Shown: piece after piece, positions 26,992 through 36,182 of the stretch
Position numbering within the stretch: position 1 is the stretch's first letter
How the letters are laid out: every line of letters starts with the position of its first letter
NCBI GenBank assembly: GCA_019634625.1
Contig: JAHCBA010000002.1
Coordinates: 1-64,000 of the forward strand
From: Verrucomicrobiia bacterium
Lineage (GTDB): Bacteria > Verrucomicrobiota > Verrucomicrobiia > Limisphaerales > CAIMTB01
Direction: 5' to 3'
DNA: 64,000 nt
Made by a program: the position numbers and the translations under genes
Notes under the pieces: generated by a model
What the model saw: only the letters and a program-made list of their open reading frames with translations
Databases searched by the model: none
What the model was told of the DNA's origin: nothing

Positions 26992-29900
26992 ATGGAACAA
27001 CTGGCGGCCACCTGCATCCGACGCCCGGTCTTCGCGGCGATGCTGATTCTCGCGCTGGTGGTGGTGGGGAGCACCAGTTACCTGAAGCTCGGCGTGGACC
27101 GGCTTCCGTCGGTGGATCTGCCGACGGTCCGGGTGAGTACGGTGCTGCCCGGAGCGTCGCCGGCGGAGGTGGAGGCACAGATTTCCCGGCCGATCGAGGA
27201 GGTGGTGAACACGGTGGCGGGGATCAGCGAACTCCGTTCGATCTCGGGCCAGGGCAGTTCGATCGTGGTCGTCACGTTCGAGCTGGACCAGAACATCGAG
27301 ACGGCGGCGCAGGATGTGCGGGACCGGGTGGCGACGGTGACGCGGAGGCTGCCGCGTGAGGCGCTGGCGCCGGTGGTGTCGAAGTTCGACAACGACCAGT
27401 CGCCGATCATGACGTTGTCGCTGGCGGGGAATCGGTCGTTGCGGGAATTGACGGAGCTGGCGGACAAGGTGGTGAAGGTGCAGATCGAGCGGGCGAGCGG
27501 GGTGGGCGGGGTGCAGATCGAGGGCCAGGCCACGCGGGCGGTGAACCTGTGGATCGAGGCGGACCGGCTGGCGGCCTACGGCTTGCCGGTGACCGTGGTG
27601 CGGGATGCCTTGAACCGGCAGAACGTGGACATCCCCGGGGGGAACGTGACAGCCGACGTGCGGGAACGGGCGCTGCGGACGCTGGGGCGTTTCACGGAGG
27701 CGTCGCAGTTCGATGACCTGGTGGTGGCCACGCGGGATGGACATGCGGTGCGGCTTCGGGACATCGGGCGGGCGGAGGACGGCGTCAAGGAACAGCGTTC
27801 GATCACGCGGTTGAACGGGGAACCGGCGGTGATTCTCGAGGTGCGCCGCCAGTCGGGGGCCAACACGGTGGCCGTGATCGAGGCGGTGAAGGAGCGGTTG
27901 CCGGGACTGGAGGCGCAACTGCCCTCGGACGTGCGGTTCGAGGTGATCCGGGACCAGTCGCGGTACATCTACCAGGCGCTGCACGAGATCCAGGTGCACC
28001 TGGTGCTGGGAAGCATCCTGGCCTCGATCGTGGTGCTGGTGTTCATGCGGAACTGGCGCTCGACGCTCATCGCGGCGGTGGCCATTCCAACCTCGGTCAT
28101 TGCCACCTTCGGGATGATGTGGGCGCTGGATTTCACGTTGAACAGCGTGACCATGCTGGCGCTGGTGCTGATGGTGGGGATCGTCATCGACGATGCGATC
28201 GTGGTGCTGGAGAACATCTTCCGGTTCATCGAGGAGAAGGGGATGTCGCCCTTCGACGCGGCGCGGGAGGCGACGTCGGAGATCGCGCTGGCGGTGATGG
28301 CCACGACCTTCAGCCTGGTGGTCATCTTCGTGCCGGTGTCGTTCATGTCGAGCATCTCGGGCCGCTTCCTCTTCCAGTTCGGCATCACGGCGGCGGTGGC
28401 GGTGCTGGTGAGCCTGCTGGTGTCGTTCACCCTCACGCCGATGATGAGCGCCCGGCTGCTGCGGCGGACGGATGGCGGTACGGGCCACGAGGCGCGGTCG
28501 CGGAAGGGATTCTATGCCTCGCTCGAAGCCAAGTACCTGAGCCTGTTGCGGTGGGCCATGCGGCACCGGGGCTGGGTGGCGCTGAGCGCGGTGGGCGTGG
28601 TGCTGACCTCGATCCCGCTCTACCGGATGGTGCCGCAGGAGTACATCCCGACGGACATCGACGAGGGGGAGTTCGAGGTCCGGGTGACAGCGCCGGAGGG
28701 TACGGCGATGGTGTCCATGGATGCGGCGATGCGGGAGCTTGAGGACGTGGTACGGCGCACGGACGGTGTGGAACTGGTGCTGGCCACCACCGGGGGCGGG
28801 TTTCTCGGCAGCATCAACAACGGGCGGATGTATGTCCGGCTGGTGCCGTTCGAGGAACGTCGTTTCACCCTGACCCGGCTGCTGCGCGAGACGGTGCGGT
28901 TGCGTCCGTGGCGGGCCTTCGAAGGGACCCGGACCCAGGCGGCGGTGATGCGCGAGGTGCGGCAGCGGCTGCGGAGGCCGGGCCTGCGGGCGTCGGTGAG
29001 CAACATCGCCTCGTTCAACTTCGGGGGGTCGCGGTGGGACATCGACTTCGCGTTCCTGGGTCCGGAGCTGGAGAAGTTGTCGGAGTACGCGGAGGCGTTG
29101 CGGGCGCGCTCGGAGGAACTCGGGCTCCAGGATGCGGACACCACGCTGAAACTCGACAAGCCCGAAGTGCGGGTGGCGATCGACCGCGACCGCGCCTCGG
29201 CGTTGAATGTGGCCACGGCCGACATCGCGGATGCGCTGCGGCTCATGGTCGGGGGCGACAATGAGGTCTCGCGGTTTCGGGATCTCAGGATGAACGAGGA
29301 TTACGATGTGACGTTGCGGCTGACCGCTCCGGATCGCGATGGGGTGGAACCGATCTCGCGGCTCTTCGTGCCGGACCGCAGCGGGGGCCTGGTGCGGCTG
29401 GACAACGTGGTGCGTCTGGAGACGGTCGAGACGGCGTCGCGGATCGACCGGCTGGACCGGCAACGGCAGGTAAGCCTGCGGTCGGGCATCGCACCAGGCT
29501 ACGCGCTGGCGGACCGGCTTGAGGCGCTGCGCCAGGCGGCGGCGGAGATGAACCTGCCGCCCGGTTACTCGACGCGGGTGGCGGGGCGCGGACGGGAACT
29601 GGAGCGGACCTTCAATGAGTTTCTGTGGGCGTTCCTGCTCTCGGTGATCTTCATGTACATGATCCTGGCGGCGCAGTACGAGAGTCTGGTCCATCCGTTC
29701 ACCATCCTGCTTTCGCTGCCGTTGTCGGTGCCCTTCGCGCTGTTCTCGTTATGGGTCACGAACAGCACACTCAACCTCTATTCCGCACTGGGGCTGCTGG
29801 TGCTGTTCGGGGTGGTGAAGAAGAACGCCATTCTGCAGATCGACCACATGAACACCCTGCGCCGCATGGGGCGCGAACGGCTGGAGGCGATCCTCGAGGG

Positions 29901-30171
29901 GAATCGGGACCGGTTGCGCCCCATCCTGATGACCACCCTGTCGCTGGTGGGCGGCATGCTGCCTCTGGCGTTGGGCACGGGACCGGGCGCGGATGAACGC
30001 CGGTCGATCGCGATCGTGGTGATCGGGGGCCAGTCGCTGGCGCTGCTCCTGACGCTGCTGGTGACTCCGGTGGCCTACTCGTGGCTGGACGACCTCGGCC
30101 AATGGGTCCGGGGACGCACCCGGCGTCTCGCCCCCACCCCCCCGTTGACGGGGCCCGTGTATGGAAAATGA
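26992..30171 (+). CDS. RND-family multidrug/hydrophobe efflux transporter (AcrB/HAE1 type)
   Basis: This is a 1059-residue inner-membrane proton antiporter of normal family length. The N-terminus (RRPVFAAMLILALVVVGS) is the first transmembrane helix, followed by the pore domain with the SISGQGSSIVVVTFEL segment. The proton-relay pair is D400-D401 in GIVIDDAIVVLENIFR. The second half repeats the layout, ending with ILQIDHMNTLR and MTTLSLVGGMLPLALG. It pumps amphipathic compounds from the periplasm or inner membrane outward through the adaptor encoded upstream. Substrates cannot be read from sequence. An AGGA site lies 12 bases upstream of the ATG. Confidence 0.96.
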   Translation: MEQLAATCIRRPVFAAMLILALVVVGSTSYLKLGVDRLPSVDLPTVRVSTVLPGASPAEVEAQISRPIEEVVNTVAGISELRSISGQGSSIVVVTFELDQNIETAAQDVRDRVATVTRRLPREALAPVVSKFDNDQSPIMTLSLAGNRSLRELTELADKVVKVQIERASGVGGVQIEGQATRAVNLWIEADRLAAYGLPVTVVRDALNRQNVDIPGGNVTADVRERALRTLGRFTEASQFDDLVVATRDGHAVRLRDIGRAEDGVKEQRSITRLNGEPAVILEVRRQSGANTVAVIEAVKERLPGLEAQLPSDVRFEVIRDQSRYIYQALHEIQVHLVLGSILASIVVLVFMRNWRSTLIAAVAIPTSVIATFGMMWALDFTLNSVTMLALVLMVGIVIDDAIVVLENIFRFIEEKGMSPFDAAREATSEIALAVMATTFSLVVIFVPVSFMSSISGRFLFQFGITAAVAVLVSLLVSFTLTPMMSARLLRRTDGGTGHEARSRKGFYASLEAKYLSLLRWAMRHRGWVALSAVGVVLTSIPLYRMVPQEYIPTDIDEGEFEVRVTAPEGTAMVSMDAAMRELEDVVRRTDGVELVLATTGGGFLGSINNGRMYVRLVPFEERRFTLTRLLRETVRLRPWRAFEGTRTQAAVMREVRQRLRRPGLRASVSNIASFNFGGSRWDIDFAFLGPELEKLSEYAEALRARSEELGLQDADTTLKLDKPEVRVAIDRDRASALNVATADIADALRLMVGGDNEVSRFRDLRMNEDYDVTLRLTAPDRDGVEPISRLFVPDRSGGLVRLDNVVRLETVETASRIDRLDRQRQVSLRSGIAPGYALADRLEALRQAAAEMNLPPGYSTRVAGRGRELERTFNEFLWAFLLSVIFMYMILAAQYESLVHPFTILLSLPLSVPFALFSLWVTNSTLNLYSALGLLVLFGVVKKNAILQIDHMNTLRRMGRERLEAILEGNRDRLRPILMTTLSLVGGMLPLALGTGPGADERRSIAIVVIGGQSLALLLTLLVTPVAYSWLDDLGQWVRGRTRRLAPTPPLTGPVYGK

Positions 30172-30331
30172 CCGGGGTCAGGGAAGTGGATCGCTCGATG
30201 GGGCGCTTCCGGACGTTGGCGTTTGGAGGATTGGAGGGGTTTTACTTCAGAGGAGGGTGCGAAGTGGCGCATGGAGCGCGGAGTGAAGGCGAAGAGTTGC
30301 CCGGAGCACGGTTCGCATTAGGCTGCCGGCC

Positions 30332-31048
30332 GTGATTCGCCATGGGTTCATCCTGTTAGGGCTTGCCGCGGCGCTGGGCGTCCCGGCGGGCGCAAGTTCC
30401 CCTCCTATGAAGACCGTCCCCGTGACCGCACCCGCATCCACCACCGCCGACGCGCCGCAGGAGCACGAGCGCATCACCTTCGGCGGCGGCTGCTTCTGGT
30501 GCATCGAAGCCGTGTTCCAGCGGCTCAATGGCGTGGTCGGCGTGGTCTCCGGTTACGCGGGCGGAACGGTCTCCAATCCGACCTACGAGGCGGTGACAAC
30601 GGGGAAGACCGGTCATGCCGAGGTGGTACAACTGACCTTCGACCCCGTACGGGTGAGCTACGAGACGCTGCTCAAGGTCTTCTGGGCCGCCCACGACCCC
30701 ACCTCCGTCCTCGAGGAGGACACGGTCATCCGGGGCAAGCGTTATCCGAAGGGCACCGCCTACCAGGGGGCTGATGTCGGGGACCATTACCGTTCCATCA
30801 TCCTCTACGAGACCGACTCCCAGCGGGTCGCCGCCGAGGCGTCCCGGATCGAGGCCCAGAAGGACTTCAAGAAGCCGATCGCCACCCAGATTGTGCCGCT
30901 CAAGGCGTTCTATCGGGCGGAGGATTACCACCAGAATTACTACAACCTGAACAAGGGCCAGAACCCCTACTGCGGGTACGTGATCACCCCCAAGCTCCAG
31001 AAGCTGCTGCGGGATGGCCTGATTGCCGCGGAGTCGGTCATTCCCTGA
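30332..31048 (+). CDS. msrA: Peptide methionine-S-sulfoxide reductase, exported form
   Basis: This is a 238-residue protein starting at GTG 30332. An N-terminal hydrophobic stretch (FILLGLAAALGVPAGA) indicates export, so it would act in the periplasm, unlike the usual cytosolic MsrA. The catalytic motif GGGCFWCIEAVFQ (Cys near residue 54) is intact, as are the substrate-pocket segments VVSGYAGG, TGKTGHAEVVQ and YHQNYYNLN. A C-terminal Cys in NPYCGYV could resolve the catalytic sulfenic acid. It repairs oxidised methionine in proteins. The 3' end overlaps the convergent tcdA gene by 11 bases. No msrB partner is adjacent. Confidence 0.95.
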   Translation: MIRHGFILLGLAAALGVPAGASSPPMKTVPVTAPASTTADAPQEHERITFGGGCFWCIEAVFQRLNGVVGVVSGYAGGTVSNPTYEAVTTGKTGHAEVVQLTFDPVRVSYETLLKVFWAAHDPTSVLEEDTVIRGKRYPKGTAYQGADVGDHYRSIILYETDSQRVAAEASRIEAQKDFKKPIATQIVPLKAFYRAEDYHQNYYNLNKGQNPYCGYVITPKLQKLLRDGLIAAESVIP

Positions 31049-31868
31049 ACGCCGGATGGGAGGGCGGCGCGGTATCCGGAGGTTCCTTCCGGGAAAGGTG
31101 CCGGATGATCCACGCGGCAGCCGCAAAGCCAAATGCCCCGGTCACGAAGGACGCCGAGCCGTAACCCCATTCGCAACCCAGTCGGCGCAGCCCCTCTTCC
31201 GCCATGGATGAGTCGCCCGGGGCAGCGCATTCGACAGGCTCCTCGGGAACGACAGGCGGTTCGGGCGAATAAACGCACGGGATTCCCGCCCGGCGTCCAG
31301 GCGCGGCCAGCCGATGGTGCCGTCTCAGTCGGCGTCGCAGCTCGGCCAGCAAGCGGTCATGGGTCACCTGGTTGAGGTCCGCCACCTGGATGCGGGTCGG
31401 ATCAAGCCGGCCACCCGCAGCCCCGCACGCGACAATCGGAAGGTGCCGTTGGACCGCCCCCGCGATCAGGAGCGCCTTGTTCGAAACCGCATCGATCGCA
31501 TCCACCACGGCGTCCAGGTCCTGGTCAAGCAACCGATCGGCGTTGGCGGCGGTGAAGAAGGTCACCTGCGGGCTGACGCGGCAGCCGGGATGAATCGAGA
31601 TGACGCGTTCGGCCAGAATCTCGGCCTTGAATCGGCCAAGCGTACCATCCAGGGCAGGAAGTTGGCGGTTGACGTTGCTCAGGCAGACTTCGTCGAGGTC
31701 GATCAGGGTAAGGCGACCGATCCCCGATCGGGCCAGAGCCTCGACCGCCCAGGACCCGACGCCGCCCAGTCCCACAACGGCCACGTGCGCCCGGGACAGC
31801 CGGGCCAATCCTTCACGACCCACCAGACGCCCAACGCCGGCAAACCGGACCTGGAACGGGTCGGTCAT
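31038..31868 (-). CDS. tcdA: tRNA threonylcarbamoyladenosine dehydratase (ThiF/E1-like)
   Basis: This gene encodes 276 residues from the ATG at 31868 (MTDPFQVRFAGVGRLVG). The E1-like adenylating domain shows the nucleotide loop VAVVGLGGVGSWAVEALARS, then the IDLDEVCLSNVNRQ helix that holds the ATP-contacting residues, and DAIDAVSNKALLI. The C-terminal part has a Cys in GIPCVYSPEPP and the SFVTGAFGFAAAAWII membrane-proximal helix typical of TcdA/CsdL. The enzyme cyclises t6A to ct6A at position 37 of ANN-decoding tRNAs using ATP. The gene converges with msrA, with an 11-base overlap at the 3' ends. Confidence 0.92.
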   Translation of the reverse strand: MTDPFQVRFAGVGRLVGREGLARLSRAHVAVVGLGGVGSWAVEALARSGIGRLTLIDLDEVCLSNVNRQLPALDGTLGRFKAEILAERVISIHPGCRVSPQVTFFTAANADRLLDQDLDAVVDAIDAVSNKALLIAGAVQRHLPIVACGAAGGRLDPTRIQVADLNQVTHDRLLAELRRRLRRHHRLAAPGRRAGIPCVYSPEPPVVPEEPVECAAPGDSSMAEEGLRRLGCEWGYGSASFVTGAFGFAAAAWIIRHLSRKEPPDTAPPSHPAFRE

Positions 31869-32028
31869 GAACGGGGGGAGGGGGGTGCCATCCCCGGTTC
31901 GCCCATACGGAACGTCAAGACGGACCCGGGGCCTTCGGGGTCGTTCGGCCGGGCCTTCCAAACCCCATCCGAAACGCCCGCGGGGGAAGACGGGATACCG
32001 CGGGGCCCGGGGGACCGGGGGGCGCGGG

Positions 32029-32208
32029 TCAGCCCAGCACCGGCTTCAATACCGGGACCGCCATCAACGCATGCTGATCCCGCGCATCCACCAGCAGGCG
32101 CGCTCCCGGACGGGTAAAGCAGTATCGCTGACCCGTGAAGGGGCCTTTGAGAACCAGGGCCGTTCGGCCCACATACTCGAACCATGCATCAGTCTTGGGG
32201 GAAACCAT
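32029..32208 (-). CDS. Small conserved phage-like protein, 59 residues
   Basis: This is a short ORF starting at ATG 32208 (MVSPKTDAWFEYVGRTAL). Its pattern, an aromatic residue followed by VGRTALVLKGPFTGQRYCF, then RPGARLLVDARDQHAL and VPVL, resembles small proteins seen in phage and integrated-element genomes, where they often lie near structural genes. I recall the pattern but cannot name a family with certainty. No other phage gene is nearby, so this may be a remnant or a domesticated gene. The gap to tcdA (160 bases) contains nothing recognisable. Confidence 0.5.
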   Translation of the reverse strand: MVSPKTDAWFEYVGRTALVLKGPFTGQRYCFTRPGARLLVDARDQHALMAVPVLKPVLG

Positions 32209-32852
32209 GGCCCACCTCCAGTGGATCCGGGGCGGCAACGAGCCAAACGGCCCGGGCGATGTCGCGCCCGGGCGGGCGCTCGGATCGACGCCTGTCGGCA
32301 TCCGCATCATGTCGTTCCTGTCACCTCGGCGGCCTCATCGGACCCGCCGTGGGCACTGCTCGTCCGGGGATCCGGCCGCTGGTTCCCCACCCCCACACTC
32401 CTTTGGCGTACTCGCGTCGGAAAACGGGGGTACGGGGAATTTTCTTACAGCAAAAATCCACGGAACCGTGCTTAGCGCAATTCGGATACGCCAATTGCCG
32501 GAACCAATCTTCCCTGTGCCAAGGTTGCGGCAGAGCCCGATCCGAACACCCAGAAAGTCATTTTAGTCACTGTTTATAAACACTTTACGTTGCAATTATT
32601 GGGTCCGTCCGGGCCCCGGAAATGATCCCGGAAAGGCCTCTGGAGCGGGGATGCATCCCAGCCAGCTTCGGAGTAAAATTCGGTGTTGCTGATGCCACAA
32701 TTCCGTGACAGCTCTCACATGTTCCACGACATCCCAGCCCGGGGTCGAAGGTGTCCACAGAGTGTCGGGGCAGTGGCTGCGCTTCGAAGGAAGGCACTCC
32801 GGCTCCGCGGATTCGACCCTCGGAGTTCGGAAATCGGCCCGCACCAAGGGGT
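32209..32852. other. AT-richer intergenic region, no supported gene
   Basis: This gap of about 640 bases contains an AT-rich core (about 32430-32600) with TTTATAAA and TTTACGTTGCAATTATT tracts. The flanks encode only compositionally odd ORFs on both strands. One minus-strand ORF (32585-33010) has a CESCHG string, but it overlaps the transporter's small-subunit gene and lacks any domain structure. The region may be a decayed element. Confidence 0.5.
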
Positions 32853-33017
32853 TCAGTCCCGGCGGTCCCCCTGATCCGGGGGCGTATCCAGGGAGCTGTG
32901 TAGCTGCTTCGGGTCCGGCGCTTTCGGGCCAAAGAGGACACGACAGAGGCACCAGAGGAAGAGCGCGGTGACACCTCCGACGGAAACCAGCATGACCAAC
33001 CAACCGGCAAGGCTCAT
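32853..33017 (-). CDS. MetS-like small subunit of an NSS (SLC6) transporter
   Basis: This is a 54-residue single-span protein: [20 protein letters not shown] begins the membrane helix, and a charged cytosolic tail ([12 protein letters not shown]) follows. Its ATG at 33017 overlaps the stop codon of the transporter gene by four bases (ATGA), which implies strict translational coupling. Some bacterial NSS symporters, for example the MetPS methionine/alanine importer of Corynebacterium, need a small single-span subunit encoded directly downstream, and size, topology and position fit that role. Sequence similarity alone would not prove it because the protein is so short. Confidence 0.75.
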   Translation of the reverse strand: MSLAGWLVMLVSVGGVTALFLWCLCRVLFGPKAPDPKQLHSSLDTPPDQGDRRD

Positions 33018-34639
33018 GGGGAATCGGCCTCCTGTCCGTTTTGTATGCGATCCCAGCGGCGACCGGCGGCCCGGGTCACCAGGAGGGCAAAGACGATCAC
33101 GACGGCAATGACGCCGACGCTGAGGCGGGCGACGGTACTGGGGGGATGGTCGGGGCCTCCGACGAGGTCCAGGACGTAGCTGGAGGGTGTCCAATGACCC
33201 GTCTGCGGGTTCCAGCCCAGCACGTTGAAGAAGACCCAGAGGAGGAAGATGCCGATGAGGTAGATCGGCGAGACGTACTTGATGATGCCCTTGAACAGAT
33301 CCGGGATGCGCAGGTGGGCTCCCCGATGGGCCTCGCGCCACGCCGTTTCGATGCCAACGACCCATCCGAAAACGATGATGAGCACCGTGGCGAGGACGAA
33401 GATGAGGAAGGTCCCCACCCAGAAGTCGATGGTATCGAGGGCCTTGATGTCCTTGCTGAAGTACACGACGAAGAGGCAGCCGAGAGCGGTGATGGCCCCG
33501 AGGAGGGTGACCGACTGTTTCCGGTTCAATCCAAGGCCTTCCTCGAGGAAGGCGATGCCGGGCTGCAGCATCGACAGCGAGCTGGTGATGGCCGCGAGGA
33601 ACAGTAGGGCAAAGAAGGCGAACCCGAAGAACTGGCCCAGGGGCATGTTGGCGAGGACCACCGGAAGGACATTGAAGCCGAGACCAAAGGTCCCCTGGCC
33701 CACCACGCCGGCGGCTCCGAGGAAGATAAAGGCGGCGGGCACGGTGATCATGCCGCCCAGGGCCACTTCGCAGAACTCGTTGGCGCTGGAGGCCGTAAGG
33801 CCGCTGAGGACGATGTCATCGCGGTTGGAGAGGTAACTGGCGTAGGTGACGATCACGCCGAACCCGACCGAAAGGGAGAAGAAGATCTGTCCCGCGGCCG
33901 CCAGCCAGAGTTGGGGATTGAGGAGCTGGTGTGCCACGTCCCCGGGATTCCACATGAACCCAAGCCCGGTCAGGACATTGCGGTCGGGCTGGGAGGGGTC
34001 GGGGGTGCCAAGGGTGAGCACGCGAACGAGAATGATGAGCGCGAGCACGATCAGGGCGGGCATGGCAAACTTGCAGAATGTCTCGATGCCACGAGACAGG
34101 CCCCGGTAGATGACGATGAAGTTGATGACGAACACCAGCACGAGGAAAAGCACCACCTGGTTGCCCCCGGCGCCCATAACCAGTCCGTCCTCATGGAACC
34201 CGATGAATCCGCGCCAGAAATCGGTATAGGCCCGGGGGTCCTTGCCAAGATCCAGGGACCCGGTCAGGAAGGCCCAGGCATACCCGGCGCACCAGGCCTC
34301 GACGTACACGTAGTACATGTAGATCGTGACTGGGATGATGGCTCCCAAGGCCCCGATGTACTTGCCCGCAGGGTGCCGGATAAGGGCGTAGAAGATCCCG
34401 GCGCTGGAGCGAAAACCCTTTTGCCCTGCGTAACGGCCCAGTGTCCACTCGGCCCAGCAGATTGGGATACCGATCAGCACGAGCGAGATGAAATAGGCGA
34501 TCATGAACGCCCCGCTCCCGTACTGGGCCGCCAGGCCAGGGAAGCGGAGGAAATTGCCCAAGCCGACCGCGCTCCCGGCGACCGCCATGATCACGCCGAG
34601 GCGAGAGCCCCATCCCTCCAGTTGTCTGCCCGCACGCAC
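33014..34639 (-). CDS. Sodium-dependent amino-acid symporter, NSS/SLC6 family
   Basis: This is a 541-residue inner-membrane protein with about twelve hydrophobic helices. The first helix carries the unwound sodium/substrate-binding motif ([20 protein letters not shown]) and is followed by [19 protein letters not shown]. The [17 protein letters not shown] and [16 protein letters not shown] segments are typical of helices 6 and 7. Together with the small subunit at its 3' end it resembles MetP-type importers of methionine or alanine, but the substrate is not shown by the sequence. The region upstream (34640-35388) is rich in repeats. Confidence 0.93.
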   Translation of the reverse strand: MRAGRQLEGWGSRLGVIMAVAGSAVGLGNFLRFPGLAAQYGSGAFMIAYFISLVLIGIPICWAEWTLGRYAGQKGFRSSAGIFYALIRHPAGKYIGALGAIIPVTIYMYYVYVEAWCAGYAWAFLTGSLDLGKDPRAYTDFWRGFIGFHEDGLVMGAGGNQVVLFLVLVFVINFIVIYRGLSRGIETFCKFAMPALIVLALIILVRVLTLGTPDPSQPDRNVLTGLGFMWNPGDVAHQLLNPQLWLAAAGQIFFSLSVGFGVIVTYASYLSNRDDIVLSGLTASSANEFCEVALGGMITVPAAFIFLGAAGVVGQGTFGLGFNVLPVVLANMPLGQFFGFAFFALLFLAAITSSLSMLQPGIAFLEEGLGLNRKQSVTLLGAITALGCLFVVYFSKDIKALDTIDFWVGTFLIFVLATVLIIVFGWVVGIETAWREAHRGAHLRIPDLFKGIIKYVSPIYLIGIFLLWVFFNVLGWNPQTGHWTPSSYVLDLVGGPDHPPSTVARLSVGVIAVVIVFALLVTRAAGRRWDRIQNGQEADSP

Positions 34640-34803
34640 GGGACGCTCTCTTAAGGCTCTTGCCCGCAGGGAACCAGAACAATCGCCCGGGAATCCGATC
34701 GTCCCGGATCCTTCGCGAACGTCCTGGCTTGAGGATCGCCGAGCTCATTCGCTGCGGCCTATGCAGCGTCCACCAGATGCCGGGATAGGAGCAGGGAGCG
34801 CGG

Positions 34804-35090
34804 CGTCAATCAACAAGTCGTCTGACTATTTATTTTACTGGCCAATTAATGAGCCCGACATTTTAACGTTGTCTGATCGTAAAATTGGCAGGCGTTGTGC
34901 TGTTGACTCTCCTCAGCGACAAAGTCATCGGCGGTGGCCTTATGGCATTTTGGGTGGAGGTCGGGACAGCAGGCGAGGGAGCGCTGGGTCAAAATACTAA
35001 TGCCTGACCCAATAGTGCTAACAAAGGACCGCCTGCCTTTCATCTACATTCGTCAAAAACATAGCGCCTGACTTATTGACAATGTTGACC
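34804..35090. repeat. AT-rich cluster of degenerate GTCAA-N8-CGCCTGAC repeats
   Basis: At least three recognisable units begin near 34804, 34988 and 35051, each a GTCAA box followed eight to nine bases later by (G)CCTGAC or TCTGAC and an AT tract. Partial units lie between them. The units match those at 8231-8345 and 45955-46085. The cluster lies in the divergent gap between the NSS transporter and the sigma factor. Confidence 0.65.
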
Positions 35091-35096
35091 GCGAGG

Positions 35097-35190
35097 CCGG
35101 AAGGGTGGGGTGCTTTGGGTGCGGACTTGCGGAGCCCGTTCCTCCGGATTCGCTGCCTCCTCACCCGCAACTTGGGGAGGGGTACCGCAG
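35097..35190 (-). repeat. Dispersed intergenic repeat, copy 3 (diverged)
   Basis: On the minus strand this segment includes GTTGCGGGTGAGGAGGCAGC, then GAATCCGGAGGAACGGGCTC, and ends near CTTCCGGCCTCGCGG. It aligns over its whole length with the copies at 25107 and 48190 but has more substitutions. The following bases up to the sigma-factor start at 35389 contain no gene. Confidence 0.6.
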
Positions 35191-35388
35191 CCATACCCCC
35201 GTGTCCGGATCCGATTCCATACCCCGACACGCCAGAGCGCGGAGTTCCAACTGCCGGTCTCCATTCCCCCAACCCTGTCGCCACCGGACGATTCGGACGA
35301 CCGTCCGACCGATGCCGCGATCCCGATGCTTTTCGATTCGTGGCTGGCAGGCCGGGCCGGGCTGGATAGGGTAGGGACTCGCATTGCC

Positions 35389-36123
35389 ATGAGAGGTGAG
35401 CCTGGTGAAGCCGGTGGGGAATTTAGGACGACGCACTGGTCCTGCGTGTTGCAGGCCGGAAGGGAGGGTGAACCGAGGGCCGAAGAGGCGCTCGATCAGC
35501 TCTGCCAGGTGTATTGGCGTCCGATCTACGCGTTTGTACGGCGCCGGGGATACCCGGCCCATGAGGCGGAGGACCTGGTGCAAAGTTTCTTCCTGGGGTT
35601 GCTGCGCCGCAAAGGCCTGCAGAGGGCGGATCCGGCACAGGGACGTTTCCGGGCCTTCCTGCTCACCTCGCTGAACCATCATCTGGCCAATGAGTGGGCC
35701 AAAGGCCAGCGGTTGAAGCGCGGAGGCGGCGCGCTGCCGATCTCGATCGATGCGCAGGCGGAGGAGGAGCGGTACCTGGCCGAACCTGCGGACGAGGCCA
35801 GCCCGGAACGCCTGTTCGAACGGCGCTGGGCCGAAATCGTCCTGGAACGGGTCACCCAACGGGTTCGAGCGGACCTCGTTGCCGCCGGCCAGGAGCAGCG
35901 ATTCGAGGTGCTGCGGGGCTTTCTCCTGGGCGATGCGCCAGGGCTCAGCTATGACGAGGCGGGGCGCCGCCTCGGGTTGAGCATCGCCGCGGTCACCTCC
36001 GCCATCCATCGCCTTCGGTCCCGATACCGGGAGTTCTTCCTGGATGAAATTGCGCGGACGGTGGCGGAACCGGCCGAAGTGGATGACGAAATCCGTTACC
36101 TGGCCCGGGCGCTGGCCTCCTAG
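35389..36123 (+). CDS. ECF-type RNA polymerase sigma factor
   Basis: This gene encodes 244 residues from the ATG at 35389; the long upstream open frame is repeat-derived. Region 2 is visible as LDQLCQVYWRPIYAFVRRRG then AHEAEDLVQSFFLGLLRR, with the RGYP/EDLVQ core. Region 4 follows the linker, with a helix-turn-helix near LSYDEAGRRLGLSIAAVTSA and IHRLRSRYREFF. No anti-sigma gene is adjacent. Instead a Ser/Thr kinase gene starts 59 bases downstream, an arrangement typical of sigma factors in Planctomycetes and Verrucomicrobia. Control by the kinase is inferred. It would redirect RNA polymerase to an unknown promoter set. Confidence 0.92.
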   Translation: MRGEPGEAGGEFRTTHWSCVLQAGREGEPRAEEALDQLCQVYWRPIYAFVRRRGYPAHEAEDLVQSFFLGLLRRKGLQRADPAQGRFRAFLLTSLNHHLANEWAKGQRLKRGGGALPISIDAQAEEERYLAEPADEASPERLFERRWAEIVLERVTQRVRADLVAAGQEQRFEVLRGFLLGDAPGLSYDEAGRRLGLSIAAVTSAIHRLRSRYREFFLDEIARTVAEPAEVDDEIRYLARALAS

Positions 36124-36182
36124 TGCCCCGGGGTTCCCGCCCAATGCGAAAGGATCGTTCCCTGCCGCGGTAGAATCGATCA

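Noticed and set aside
25465..29694. A 1409-codon minus-strand frame opposite the RND genes
   Set aside because: It consists largely of His/Arg/Pro/Gln runs, and the plus strand encodes clear adaptor and pump motifs.
32585..33010. A 141-residue minus-strand ORF with a CESCHG heme-like string
   Set aside because: It overlaps the better-supported MetS-like gene in another frame, has no signal peptide and only one chance CxxCH.
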